DNA of 64,000 nucleotides, taken from the NCBI GenBank assembly GCA_020073615.1, contig JAIQEX010000011.1, forward strand, positions 16,608-80,607. The letters run 5' to 3'. Positions 8,916 through 17,733 of this stretch are shown here, in pieces. Source of the DNA: Terriglobia bacterium. Its GTDB lineage: Bacteria > Acidobacteriota > Terriglobia > Bryobacterales > Bryobacteraceae. The notes beneath the pieces are model-generated. The model saw only the letters and a program-made list of their open reading frames with translations, made no database searches and was not told where the DNA came from. Position 1 is the stretch's first letter, and each line of letters begins with the position of its first letter. The position numbers and the translations under genes were made by a program.

Positions 8916-9278
8916 TCACGCGCCGGCCGCATCCGCCGCAAAGCTCCGCAGCGCTTCCGCTTCTTCGGAGTAGGTGCCGAACACGGTGTAAAGCTTGGTC
9001 ACCTGGAGGAGGTCTGTGACTTTGGAATGGACGTTCAGCAGCTTGATCTGTCCGTGAGTGCTGGAGACGCTGGCGTAAGCGCCCACCATCTCGCCCAGGC
9101 CCGAGCTATCGATGTAGTTCACATCCTTCAGGTTCAGCAGAATGTTCTTCTCGCCGGCGGCGATCAGCTCCTTGATGGTGTTGCGGATCAGCCCCGATCC
9201 GTCTCCCAGCGTGATGCGGCCCGACAGATCGACAATGGCCACGTTTCCGGCATGGCGCACGGCAGCTTTCAAACTCAT
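8916..9278 (-). CDS. STAS domain anti-sigma factor antagonist
   Basis: A 120-residue single-domain STAS protein. The segment VNYIDSSGLGEMVGAY carries the serine (DSSG) that is phosphorylated by a partner kinase in SpoIIAA/RsbV proteins. Phosphorylation controls release of the partner anti-sigma factor. It probably takes part in a partner-switching pathway that governs a sigma factor or a surface process. No anti-sigma kinase or PP2C phosphatase gene lies next to it, so its partners are elsewhere. The ATG at 9278 is preferred over a GTG two codons upstream because GGGGG lies seven bases before it. Confidence 0.85.
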   Translation of the reverse strand: MSLKAAVRHAGNVAIVDLSGRITLGDGSGLIRNTIKELIAAGEKNILLNLKDVNYIDSSGLGEMVGAYASVSSTHGQIKLLNVHSKVTDLLQVTKLYTVFGTYSEEAEALRSFAADAAGA

Positions 9279-9373
9279 GTACACCCCCGTACAATTATGT
9301 ACAATCGGACGGCAATGTGCATGCCGGCGGCAAACGGTCTCTGCCCGTCTGGTTCTCTATCGGGTTGTTTGGC

Positions 9374-9379
9374 TAGAAT
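9374..9379 (+). promoter_or_regulatory. -10 element (TAGAAT) for carboxylesterase
   Basis: TAGAAT ends ten bases before the ATG at 9389, with no ribosome binding site between. Confidence 0.5.
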
Positions 9380-9388
9380 TACTTTCAT

Positions 9389-10915
9389 ATGATTCGCTCC
9401 TCGCTGGTAGCCCTCCTCGCCCTTGCCTTCCGTCTCACCGCCGCCATCGACGACCCGGTACGCGTGGATAGTGGATTGCTCTCCGGCATCGCGGGCTCGA
9501 GTCCCGAGGTCAGGGTGTTCAAAGGGATTCCGTTCGCCGCTCCGCCCGTGGGCGATCTGCGCTGGCGCCCGCCGCAGGCGCCCGCCCCGTGGCAGGGCGT
9601 GCGCGCGGCCGGGAAATTCTCCGGCGAGTGCATGCAGACGCCGTACCCCGAGGGCTCGATCTTCCACTCCGCGGCGCAGCCCATGAGCGAGGACTGCCTC
9701 TACCTGAACGTGTGGACGGCGGCGAGATCGGCGGGCGAGCGGCGTCCGGTGATGGTGTGGATTCACGGCGGCGCACTGACCCGCGGCTCCGGCTCGATTC
9801 CCACCTACGACGGCGAGGAACCCGCCCGCAAGGGCGTGGTGCTGGTGACTATCAACTATCGCCTGGGGGTGTTCGGTTTTCTGGCCCATCCGGAGCTGAC
9901 CAGGGAATCGCCCCATCACTCATCGGGCGCCTACGGATTTCTGGACCAAGTGGCGGCGCTCGAGTGGGTCCACCGCAATATCGCGCAATTCGGCGGCGAC
10001 CCGGCGCGGGTGACCATCTTCGGCGAATCCGCCGGGTCCTGGAGCGTGAACGTGCTCGTGGCCACGCCGCTCGCCAAGGGGCTGTTCCAGCGCGCCATCG
10101 GGGAAAGCGGCGGCTGTTTCGGCCGCACTCCGAAACTCGCCCGCATGGAGGAGGCCGGGGTGCGGATCGCGCAATCGGCCGGAGCGGATTCGCTGAGCGC
10201 GCTGCGCGCCAAGCCCGCCGATGAACTCCTCAAGGTGCAGGGCGGCTTCGTGGCTGGTGAGGACGGGTGGGTGTTGCCTAAAGATGTCCATGCGATCTTC
10301 GCCGCGGGCAAGCAGAACGACGTGCCGCTGCTCATCGGGTCCAACGCCGGCGAAGGAACCGCGTTTACCCAGCCGTCGGTCACGGCCGAGTCGTTCCGTG
10401 AGCGGGCCAAGGGTTTCGGCGCGATGACGGACGCTTTTCTGAAACTCTATCCGGCCGGGTCCGACCATGAGGCCTGGGACTCGCAGGCCGCCGTCATCCG
10501 CGACCAGACTTTCGGTTGGGAGATGCGCACCTGGGCCCGCATGCAAACCGCTACCGGGAAATCCAAAGTGTATCTTTACTATTTCAGCCGCGTCCCTCCC
10601 GGCCCGGGCAGCGCCCGTTACGGCGCGTATCACGCCTCCGAGATCCCTTACGTGTTTCATAATCTGAACCCCGGCCGCCGCCCCTGGGAAGCCGTGGACC
10701 GCGCGCTTGCCGATACCGTTTCGTCATTCTGGGTGAACTTCGCCGCCACCGGCGACCCCAACGGCAAAGGCCTGCCGGAGTGGCCGGCCTACCAGGGGAA
10801 GAGCGATCTCGCGCTCGAGTTGGGAGACCACGTCGAGCCGCGCGCAACCCCACACAAAGCCGCGCTCGATTTCTTCGACGCCTGGTTCAGCAGTCTTCGC
10901 AAAGCCAACCAGTAA
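9389..10915 (+). CDS. Exported type B carboxylesterase
   Basis: A 508-residue alpha/beta hydrolase of the carboxylesterase/para-nitrobenzyl esterase family, with a short signal peptide (MIRSSLVALLALAFRLTAAI). Recognised motifs are EDCLYLNVWT (near residue 102), the oxyanion-hole region VMVWIHGGAL (near 120), the nucleophile elbow FGESAGSWSV (near 211) and the histidine region YGAYHASEIPYVF (near 411). It should hydrolyse carboxylic esters outside the cytoplasm. Length and motif spacing are normal for the family. The natural substrate is unknown. Confidence 0.9.
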   Translation: MIRSSLVALLALAFRLTAAIDDPVRVDSGLLSGIAGSSPEVRVFKGIPFAAPPVGDLRWRPPQAPAPWQGVRAAGKFSGECMQTPYPEGSIFHSAAQPMSEDCLYLNVWTAARSAGERRPVMVWIHGGALTRGSGSIPTYDGEEPARKGVVLVTINYRLGVFGFLAHPELTRESPHHSSGAYGFLDQVAALEWVHRNIAQFGGDPARVTIFGESAGSWSVNVLVATPLAKGLFQRAIGESGGCFGRTPKLARMEEAGVRIAQSAGADSLSALRAKPADELLKVQGGFVAGEDGWVLPKDVHAIFAAGKQNDVPLLIGSNAGEGTAFTQPSVTAESFRERAKGFGAMTDAFLKLYPAGSDHEAWDSQAAVIRDQTFGWEMRTWARMQTATGKSKVYLYYFSRVPPGPGSARYGAYHASEIPYVFHNLNPGRRPWEAVDRALADTVSSFWVNFAATGDPNGKGLPEWPAYQGKSDLALELGDHVEPRATPHKAALDFFDAWFSSLRKANQ

Positions 10916-10948
10916 CGTGAGTGCACCTCAGGCCCGCGTCGGTATAAA

Positions 10949-11062
10949 CCGCCGAGACGCCGAGGCGCCGAGGAAGCATAACCGCGAAGTCCCGAGAGCG
11001 CCGAGCCGGCGGAGAGCGCCGAGTAATCCCAAACAATTCTCGGCGTCTCGGCGTCTCGGCGG
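10949..11062. repeat. Inverted repeat with 24-base arms between convergent genes
   Basis: The arms at 10949-10972 and 11039-11062 are reverse complements with one mismatch. Each is built from repeated CCGAGACG/CGTCTCGG units, and the loop holds further CGCCGAG copies. It lies between the esterase stop and the OmpA-family stop. It may terminate both transcripts, or be a small repeat family such as a REP/MITE-like element. Confidence 0.65.
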
Positions 11063-11080
11063 TGGAATAGAACTTGACTG

Positions 11081-11824
11081 CTACCGCGCTTCCATAGCGC
11101 CCGTGACCTGGTCCGCGCTGAAGACCCTCACCTCTACGCGGCGATTCTTGGCCTGCGCCGCGCGGCCGCGCGCCTCCTCGACCGGCTTCTCCTGGCCCAG
11201 CCCGATGCGGTGGATGCGATACAGCGGGATGTCGTGTTTGGTAACCAGGTACTGCACCACTGTTTCGGCGCGCCGGCGGCTCAGGACCTCGTTGTACTCC
11301 TTGGATCCGGTAGTGTCGGTATAGCCCTCGACGGTGATCAGGAAACGCTTGTCCGATTTGGCTTGCTGGGCGAGCTGGTCCAGGTCCTTCCTGCCGTCGT
11401 CGGTGAGCGTGAACCTGCCGAATGAGAAGAACACCGTCGCCGAGGTCTGCAGCTTGTAGTCGTCGATGTTGGACACGGCTCGCGTCAGGCCCTGCAGCGC
11501 CTGCGTATTCTGCTGCGCCACCTGCGCCACCTGGTTGGCCTTATCCATCGCTTCGCCGGCATGCTGGTCGGCGGCGGCCGCATGCCGGTCCGCGGCCGCG
11601 GCGCGCTCCTGGGCGGCGCTGATGCCGTTCTGCGCCCGCTCGTCAACCTGTTTCACCTGGTTGTGTGTATCTTCGATCTGCTGGGAATTCTGCGTGGCCT
11701 GCTGGCCAACCTGGTCCGCCTTGGCTTGAATGGGGGCGGCGGTGTCGCGAACATACTTCTTGGTCGCGCATCCTCCGCCGAGCAGGGCGCCGAGGATGGC
11801 AATGAGAGATAGCTGGAATCGCAT
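11081..11824 (-). CDS. OmpA-family lipoprotein (Pal-like)
   Basis: A 247-residue outer-membrane lipoprotein. The signal peptide ends in a lipobox-like ALLGGGC, with cysteine at residue 19. Residues 30-120 are rich in Ala, Gln and Glu with heptad-like spacing, suggesting a coiled coil (Lpp-like stalk). The C-terminal domain (about 125-240) is the OmpA peptidoglycan-binding fold, with ITVEGYTDTTGSKEYNEVLS and RRAETVVQYL. It should anchor the outer membrane to peptidoglycan. No tol genes are adjacent, so it is not an obvious Tol-Pal operon member. A GAGGCGAT ribosome site precedes the ATG. Confidence 0.85.
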   Translation of the reverse strand: MRFQLSLIAILGALLGGGCATKKYVRDTAAPIQAKADQVGQQATQNSQQIEDTHNQVKQVDERAQNGISAAQERAAAADRHAAAADQHAGEAMDKANQVAQVAQQNTQALQGLTRAVSNIDDYKLQTSATVFFSFGRFTLTDDGRKDLDQLAQQAKSDKRFLITVEGYTDTTGSKEYNEVLSRRRAETVVQYLVTKHDIPLYRIHRIGLGQEKPVEEARGRAAQAKNRRVEVRVFSADQVTGAMEAR

Positions 11825-11954
11825 GGTGTATCGCCTCTGATCACTCTAAGAATACACGAGCCATGCGGCATCCGCTCCCCTTACCGTGGCGAACAGGAAT
11901 GGTTTATCATCACAGCCGAGGGCCGGGAAGCCAGCCATTGGGGAGGGTCGGAAA

Positions 11955-14477
11955 TTGTCTCTGAGCGTCGATACTTTGCTGTCGCCGGTGGAACCACTGC
12001 GCGTGCCCTACGACCGGGAACGTCTGGAAGATATCGGGTACATGACCTGCATGACCCTGGTCCTGCTGGGCAATTACGCCCAGACGGGCCATTTCGGCGG
12101 GCCCCTGGCATACACGCCGTACAACGTCGCGGCGCACCTGGCCGGCCCCGAGTTGGGCGGTTTGCGCTACGACTACCGCCGGCCGAAACATCCGTACGCG
12201 GACAAGTTCATGCTCGCCGCGGGACACAGCATCCCCACCTGCTATGCCCTGTGGATGATTCTGGGCCAGGCGCTCGAGCGCCGCTACCAGGCCACGGGCG
12301 ACCCGCGCTACTATGCCGATCCGAAGCTGGCCGTGCTGCCCGTCGATGCGCTGGGATTCCGGCGCGGCGCCGGCGCCCTGGCCACGCTGCTGCAGGATGC
12401 CGGCCTGGCGGACCATCCGCTGTTCGCGCAAGCCAAAGCGCGCGGCATCCGCTCCCTCGCCGGCCATGCCGAAGCCACCGATGTCACCAACGACGTCAAC
12501 GGCGGCCCTTCCGGAATCGGCATCGCCACCGCGGCGGGAAAGGCGGCGTTCTGGGATTTCATCGGCGCTCCCGCTTCACCGAAAGTCATCGCGCTCGAAG
12601 GGGAGTTCGCCCTCACCGAGGGCCACGCGCAGGAACTGAAAACGCAGGCCCTGGCTTTGCAGGTGGGCAAGCGCCTGCGCGTCATGCTCTCGGACAACAA
12701 CGCCGGCATTGACGACAGCCTGCTGGGCGGCGTGATCAACGCCAAATACGACCGCTACCGCCTGCTCGATCAGTGGACCTCATACGGTTGGAATGTCTTC
12801 GCGCTCGACCACGGGAACGATTACGGGCAGGTGGTGGCGGCCCTCAAGGCCATGGAGGATTGGGACCCCGCCGACCGCCGCCCCATGATCGTCATCGGCA
12901 AAACCACCAAGGGATACTGGCCCGCCGCCGCCGACGGCAAGATCCCGGGCTACGGCGATCAGTTGGCCGGATACAAAAGTCATCCGTACGCGTTGAAAAT
13001 GAACTCCGAGTACTTTGTCGCGTTGGCGCGCACGTTCGAGGAACATTACGGAGTGGAGTTCGCCGGCATCCGCCAGGGACCGGTCACCGATCCGCGCGAG
13101 CGGCTCATCCAGTTCAAGACCAATATCGACGTGGCGATGTCGGTGCTCGACCGCAACGGCCTGGGCGATTGGCTGGCGGACCGCCTGGTGGCCATCGGCG
13201 AGACAGTTGCCGGCCATGTTCCGCTGCGCATCGCGGCCGATCGCGATCCGTTCCTGGACGACCGCCTGCGCGTGGACAATCTCCCCGTGGAACCGCAAAA
13301 GGTCACGGTGAGGAATCGCGTCTCGGGCGCGGAAAAGCAGGTGGACATCGCGCTCTTCCGCAAACCCGGCGAGGCGGCTGGGGCGCGGCGCGCCGTCTCG
13401 GAGATCGTCAAGTGGATGAACTACGTGACGGAAAACCGCTTCTTCACCATCGCCGCCGATCTCTCCGAATCCATCAACGTGGAGCACGGCAGCCTGTGGG
13501 GCCATTACGATCCGGTGTCCAATCCGCTGGGCACGCGCCTCAAGGCGGCAATCCAGGAAGCCGGCAACGTTTCGACGGCCATCGGACTGGTGTCGCAGAG
13601 CGCCTCGGTGGACCCCGCCACGTTTGCCGGCGTGTGGGCGCTGAGCGGCACGTATGGCGCCTTCACGCCGCTGATGTATACGCCGGCCCGCGTGTGGAGC
13701 CAGCAGAACCAGGACAGCCGGTTCCGCGTGGGCGTGCTGCACATTCTGGCGGCCCACTCGGGACCGGAGACCGCCGCCGACGCGCGCACGCACTTCGGCA
13801 TCTTCGCGCCGCAGGTGTGGAAGCTGTTCCCGCGCGGGCAGGCCATCCATCTGAGCTTTTGGGACTACAACGACGTGGCGCCGGGCTATTTTGCGGCTGC
13901 CGAAATTGCCGCGCGCGATCCCAAGGTGGGCATCATTATTATCGAGGTGGCGCGGCCCGATGCCGCGGTGGCCGACCGCAGCCGCTTCGCCGACGCCGAT
14001 CGCAAAGCGGCCGCCAAAGGGCTCTACGTGATTCGCGATTTCGCGCCCGCCCAGCCGCGCCACGGCTACGTCCTCGCGCAGGGGTCGAGCGCCACCATCA
14101 ACCTGGTGAAGCAACTGCCGCGCCTGGAAGAGGCGGGGATCAATGTGAAGGCAATTGCCGCGGTGAGCGAAGAGTTGTTCGACCGGCAGCCGGAAGCGTA
14201 TCGCCATGCCGTGCTGCCGCCGGAAGCGTGCTACGACCTGATGGTGATTTCCACCGGCTCGCGGCGCGTCTGGCCGATTCGCGGGCTGGGACCGCTCACC
14301 GATGCCTATTCGTTGACCTCCGACTGGGGCGACCGCTGGCTCACCGGCGGGCTGGAGGCGGAAGTGATCGCCGAGGCGCATCTCGATCCAGCGTCGATTT
14401 TCGCCGGCGTCGAGCGTTTCGCCCGCGAGCGCGCGCAACGCCTGGAGAGCCAGCGGGCCATGTTGGCGTCGCTGTAG
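11955..14477 (+). CDS. Transketolase-like thiamine diphosphate enzyme
   Basis: About 840 residues with the full two-domain layout of transketolase and the homodimeric pyruvate dehydrogenase E1. The N-terminal diphosphate-binding domain has AAGHSIPTCYALWM, NGGPSGIGIATAAGKA and the magnesium-binding stretch EGEFALTEGHAQE...DNNAGID. The pyrimidine domain follows, then a C-terminal domain. It transfers two-carbon units or acts on a keto acid using ThDP. The first acidic residue of the usual GDG motif is a glutamate (EGE). A GTG at 11886 would extend the protein. The TTG at 11955 is preferred because GGGGAGGG lies just upstream and a TATCAT hexamer sits between the two candidates. It may be a non-canonical transketolase, since no pentose-phosphate genes are nearby. 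Confidence 0.75.
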   Translation: MSLSVDTLLSPVEPLRVPYDRERLEDIGYMTCMTLVLLGNYAQTGHFGGPLAYTPYNVAAHLAGPELGGLRYDYRRPKHPYADKFMLAAGHSIPTCYALWMILGQALERRYQATGDPRYYADPKLAVLPVDALGFRRGAGALATLLQDAGLADHPLFAQAKARGIRSLAGHAEATDVTNDVNGGPSGIGIATAAGKAAFWDFIGAPASPKVIALEGEFALTEGHAQELKTQALALQVGKRLRVMLSDNNAGIDDSLLGGVINAKYDRYRLLDQWTSYGWNVFALDHGNDYGQVVAALKAMEDWDPADRRPMIVIGKTTKGYWPAAADGKIPGYGDQLAGYKSHPYALKMNSEYFVALARTFEEHYGVEFAGIRQGPVTDPRERLIQFKTNIDVAMSVLDRNGLGDWLADRLVAIGETVAGHVPLRIAADRDPFLDDRLRVDNLPVEPQKVTVRNRVSGAEKQVDIALFRKPGEAAGARRAVSEIVKWMNYVTENRFFTIAADLSESINVEHGSLWGHYDPVSNPLGTRLKAAIQEAGNVSTAIGLVSQSASVDPATFAGVWALSGTYGAFTPLMYTPARVWSQQNQDSRFRVGVLHILAAHSGPETAADARTHFGIFAPQVWKLFPRGQAIHLSFWDYNDVAPGYFAAAEIAARDPKVGIIIIEVARPDAAVADRSRFADADRKAAAKGLYVIRDFAPAQPRHGYVLAQGSSATINLVKQLPRLEEAGINVKAIAAVSEELFDRQPEAYRHAVLPPEACYDLMVISTGSRRVWPIRGLGPLTDAYSLTSDWGDRWLTGGLEAEVIAEAHLDPASIFAGVERFARERAQRLESQRAMLASL

Positions 14478-14481
14478 TCCG

Positions 14482-15246
14482 CTACGCCTCGAAGAGCAGG
14501 CTCGAGCAGGTAAGCCCCGCTTCCGCTTTCATCAATTCCGAAACATCCAGCGTGCGCACGTCCCGCCCCAGGCGCTCGAGCGCGCGTGCCGTCGCGGGAA
14601 AGCACGCGGCGATCACCACCGTGTTGCCGATGGCGAGCACGTTGGCGGCCCGCGGCTCTTCGGGCGCGACATCGACTATGCGAAAGTTGCCGAACGGAGC
14701 GGTGTCGAACCACGCGCGGTTGGCCAGGATCGTTTCGCCGCCGGCATAGCAGCAGGCGGTCTTCAGGTGCAGGCAGCCGCGGACTTCGACCGGCACCACG
14801 GTATATCCCAGCGGCGCAAGTGCGGCCGTCAACTGGCGGATGCCCTCCCGGTTGGTGCGCGCCGAAAGCCCCACGAACAGCGTGGCGCCGATGCGCAGCA
14901 CGTCGCCGCCTTCGAGCGTGGCCGGCTCCCGCAGCCAGTCGAGCGGCCGGAAAGTCGCCAGCGCCTGCGCCAGGCTCTCCGCTTCCCGGCGCCGCGACGC
15001 CGCGCCCATGCGGGCCATCACCGCGAGTTCGTCCACCACCACCGCCGGATCCTCCACGAACACGGCATCCGGCAACTCGGGCTCGGCGGCGAGCGAAACC
15101 ACCGACGCGCCCAGCGCCCGCAGGCAGTCCTCGTACCGCTGGTGCTGCTCCGCGGCCTTCGCAATATCGATCTCCTGCCGCGGCAGGTATCCCAGCTCGC
15201 AACGGTTCAGCGACGGGCTGACGGCGCGCGTAATGGCGGTCAACAT
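14482..15246 (-). CDS. Dimethylargininase-like amidinohydrolase
   Basis: About 254 residues with the beta/alpha propeller fold of the arginine deiminase superfamily. The key positions of DDAH are visible: FVEDPAVV near residue 63, LEGGDVL near 114, the catalytic histidine in CLHLKT near 162, and the nucleophile cysteine in AGLTCSSLLF near the C-terminus. DDAH hydrolyses methylated arginines to citrulline and methylamines. The start was set at the ATG at 15246, not 15255: a TAGAAT (15254-15259, minus strand) overlaps the upstream ATG and places the transcript start at about 15246. It is divergent from the permease gene. Confidence 0.8.
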   Translation of the reverse strand: MLTAITRAVSPSLNRCELGYLPRQEIDIAKAAEQHQRYEDCLRALGASVVSLAAEPELPDAVFVEDPAVVVDELAVMARMGAASRRREAESLAQALATFRPLDWLREPATLEGGDVLRIGATLFVGLSARTNREGIRQLTAALAPLGYTVVPVEVRGCLHLKTACCYAGGETILANRAWFDTAPFGNFRIVDVAPEEPRAANVLAIGNTVVIAACFPATARALERLGRDVRTLDVSELMKAEAGLTCSSLLFEA

Positions 15247-15253
15247 CTCTTGC

Positions 15254-15259
15254 ATTCTA
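15254..15259 (-). promoter_or_regulatory. -10 element (TAGAAT) for DDAH-like gene
   Basis: TAGAAT on the minus strand overlaps one candidate ATG (15255) and ends eight bases before the next (15246), so it decides the start codon. Confidence 0.5.
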
Positions 15260-15288
15260 CGCGTTCCTGCGCCATACTTCCCTGCAAG

Positions 15289-17730
15289 ATGCGAGCCTTT
15301 CGCCAGCTGGAAGTTTTGTGGCAGGATCTGCGCTACGCCGCGCGCATGCTGCGGCGGAGTCCCGCATTTACTGCGGTCGCGGTGCTCACGCTCGCGCTCG
15401 GCATCGGCGCCAACACGGCCATTTTCAGCGTCGTGAACGCGGTCCTGCTCTGTCCGCTGCCGTACCGGGAGCCGGGACGCCTGGTCGAGTTGTGGGGCAA
15501 TGTGAAGCGCGCCACTGTGGAGCGGCGCGGCGCCTCATACCCCGATTACCAGGACTGGCGCGGCCAGAGCCGCTCCTTCGAAACCATGGCCGCGTTTGAC
15601 GGCGCCAGTTTCACGCTGACCGGCGTGGACGAACCCGAGCGTCTCGCCGGGGAGTACGTTTCGCAGCCGTATTTCGCGCTGCTCGGAGTGAACCCGGCCG
15701 TGGGCCGCGCCTTCCGCCCCGAAGAGGACCGCGTGCCCGAGCGCGATGCCGTCGTCATCCTGAGCGACAGCTTGTGGAAGCGCCGCTTCGGCGCGGACCC
15801 CGCCATTGCCGGACGCGCCATCGCGCTGGGCGGCCGCGGCTACACTGTCATCGGCGTGATGCCGCCCTGGTTCCGCGGCGTCACCGATACGGCCGATGTG
15901 TGGGTGCCGTTCCTCATGTCCGGCACGGCCGAGGACCTGGCGGAGCGCGGCAACCGCGGTTTCGTAGCGCTGGCGCGCCTCAAGCCCGGAGTCTCGCAGG
16001 CGCGGGCACAGGCCGAGCTGGACGGCATTTCCAAACGCCTGGAAAAAGCCTGGCCCGCGACCAACGAGGGCCGCGCGGTGGAGTTGAGCCCGCTGGCGAC
16101 GGAGATCTTCGGCGATCTCCGCCAGCCGCTTATGGTGCTGCTCGCCGCCGTGGCCTTCGTCCTGCTGATCGCGTGCACCAATGTGGCCAACCTGTTGCTG
16201 GCGCGCTCGGAAGCGAGGCAGAGGGAAATCGCGCTGCGCATCGCCCTGGGCGCTGGCCGCGGGCGCGTGCTTGGCCAACTGATCACGGAAAGCTGCCTGC
16301 TCGCATTCGTGGGCGCCGCGGCGGGAATCCTGCTGGCCGGCTGGGGTGTGCGCGCGCTGATGGCCGCCAGCCCGGTGACCTTTCCCAGTTACATTCATCC
16401 CGGCCTGGACCCGCGGGTCGCTTGGTTCACGATGCTGATCTCGGCCGCCGCCGGACTTGCGCTCGGGCTTGCGCCCGCCGCGCAGGTGCGCCCCGGAAAT
16501 CTGCACGAGGCGTTCAAGCAGGCTTCCAGCCACGCCGCGCAAAACCGCGGCGGGCGCCAGTTCCGCAACCTGCTGGTGGTGGCCGAGGTGGCCTTCGCGA
16601 TGCTGCTGCTGGTGAGCGCGGGCCTGCTCATCCGCAGCGTGCAGCAACTCGCCGCCATACATCCGGGGTACGATCCCGATCGTCTGCTGACGCTGCGCAT
16701 CAGCCTGCCGGGCCCGGCGCAGGATGGGCGCGCCATCGTGTCCGCGCGCGAGATTTTGCGGCGCGTGGCGCAGATTCCGTCCGTCGCGTCGGCCGCCGCC
16801 GGGTCCGACATACCGCTCGGCGGCTCCAGCGCTATCTTCTACAGCGCCGAGGGGCAACCGCCCGTCAACGCCGCCAGCACGCCGCGCGCGTATATCCATC
16901 GCGCGACCCCCGATTTTTTCAAAACGCTGCGCATCCGCCTGGTGGCCGGACGCACCTTCACCGAAACCGAGATGCAGGGCAACTCGAACGTGGCGATCGT
17001 CAGCGAAAACGTCGCGAAGCGGTTCTGGCCGCGCCAGGACCCGATTGGAAAGCGCGTCAAGGGCGGCGGTCCCGCGTCACCGAGCCCCTGGTTGACGATC
17101 GTGGGCGTCGTCAATGAGATGAAGTACCGCGGGCTGCCCAACAACCCCACCGCCGATCCCGATCTCTTCCTTCCATTCGCCGAGCGCCAGCGCACCTTCT
17201 CGCTGCTGGTGCGCACGCCGCTCGAACCGGCTTCGCTGGCCCCATCGGTGCGCAAGGTGCTGCGTGAAGCGGAACCGTCGGCGGTGGTGTTCAACGTCTC
17301 CACCATGGCGGAATTCGTTTCCCGCGAAACCTCGCGTTCGCGCTTCACCGGGTGGCTGATGGGCATCTTCGCCTCGGCCGCGCTACTGCTGGCGATGATT
17401 GGCATCTACGGGGTGATGTCCTACGTGGTTTCGCGCCGCACGCAGGAGATCGGCGTGCGCATGGCGCTGGGCGCGGCGCGCGCCGACGTGCTCCGCATGG
17501 TGGTAGGCCGCGGCATGGGTCTCATTGCCATCGGCCTCGGGCTGGGTGTAGCCGGCGCGCTGGCCTTCACGCGCCTCATCGGCAGCCTGCTCTACGGCGT
17601 CACCGCGACCGACCTGACGACCTTCGCCGCCGCCGCCCTGGCGCTCGCCGCCGTGGCGCTGGCGGCGTGCCTCATCCCCGCCGCCCGCGCCAGCCGCATC
17701 GATCCGGCGGTCGCGCTGCGGAATGAATGA
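15289..17730 (+). CDS. MacB/FtsX-like duplicated permease (ADOP type)
   Basis: An 813-residue membrane protein. It starts with the typical WQDLRYAARMLRRSPAFTAV followed by a first transmembrane segment, then a periplasmic MacB-like core domain. Two FtsX permease domains follow, each with several membrane segments (about residues 280-420 and 690-810), and a second periplasmic domain lies between them. This layout is the 'acidobacterial duplicated orphan permease' family, which is very numerous in Solibacter-like genomes. No ATPase gene is adjacent, as is usual for the family. It probably works with an unlinked MacB-type ATPase in export or lipoprotein-linked processes. It is a lineage marker for this window. 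Confidence 0.85.
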   Translation: MRAFRQLEVLWQDLRYAARMLRRSPAFTAVAVLTLALGIGANTAIFSVVNAVLLCPLPYREPGRLVELWGNVKRATVERRGASYPDYQDWRGQSRSFETMAAFDGASFTLTGVDEPERLAGEYVSQPYFALLGVNPAVGRAFRPEEDRVPERDAVVILSDSLWKRRFGADPAIAGRAIALGGRGYTVIGVMPPWFRGVTDTADVWVPFLMSGTAEDLAERGNRGFVALARLKPGVSQARAQAELDGISKRLEKAWPATNEGRAVELSPLATEIFGDLRQPLMVLLAAVAFVLLIACTNVANLLLARSEARQREIALRIALGAGRGRVLGQLITESCLLAFVGAAAGILLAGWGVRALMAASPVTFPSYIHPGLDPRVAWFTMLISAAAGLALGLAPAAQVRPGNLHEAFKQASSHAAQNRGGRQFRNLLVVAEVAFAMLLLVSAGLLIRSVQQLAAIHPGYDPDRLLTLRISLPGPAQDGRAIVSAREILRRVAQIPSVASAAAGSDIPLGGSSAIFYSAEGQPPVNAASTPRAYIHRATPDFFKTLRIRLVAGRTFTETEMQGNSNVAIVSENVAKRFWPRQDPIGKRVKGGGPASPSPWLTIVGVVNEMKYRGLPNNPTADPDLFLPFAERQRTFSLLVRTPLEPASLAPSVRKVLREAEPSAVVFNVSTMAEFVSRETSRSRFTGWLMGIFASAALLLAMIGIYGVMSYVVSRRTQEIGVRMALGAARADVLRMVVGRGMGLIAIGLGLGVAGALAFTRLIGSLLYGVTATDLTTFAAAALALAAVALAACLIPAARASRIDPAVALRNE

Positions 17731-17733
17731 CCT

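Noticed and set aside
12780..14438. Long antisense frame (552 residues) opposite the transketolase-like gene
   Set aside because: High-GC shadow with biased, repetitive composition and no family motif. The plus-strand protein has clear ThDP motifs.
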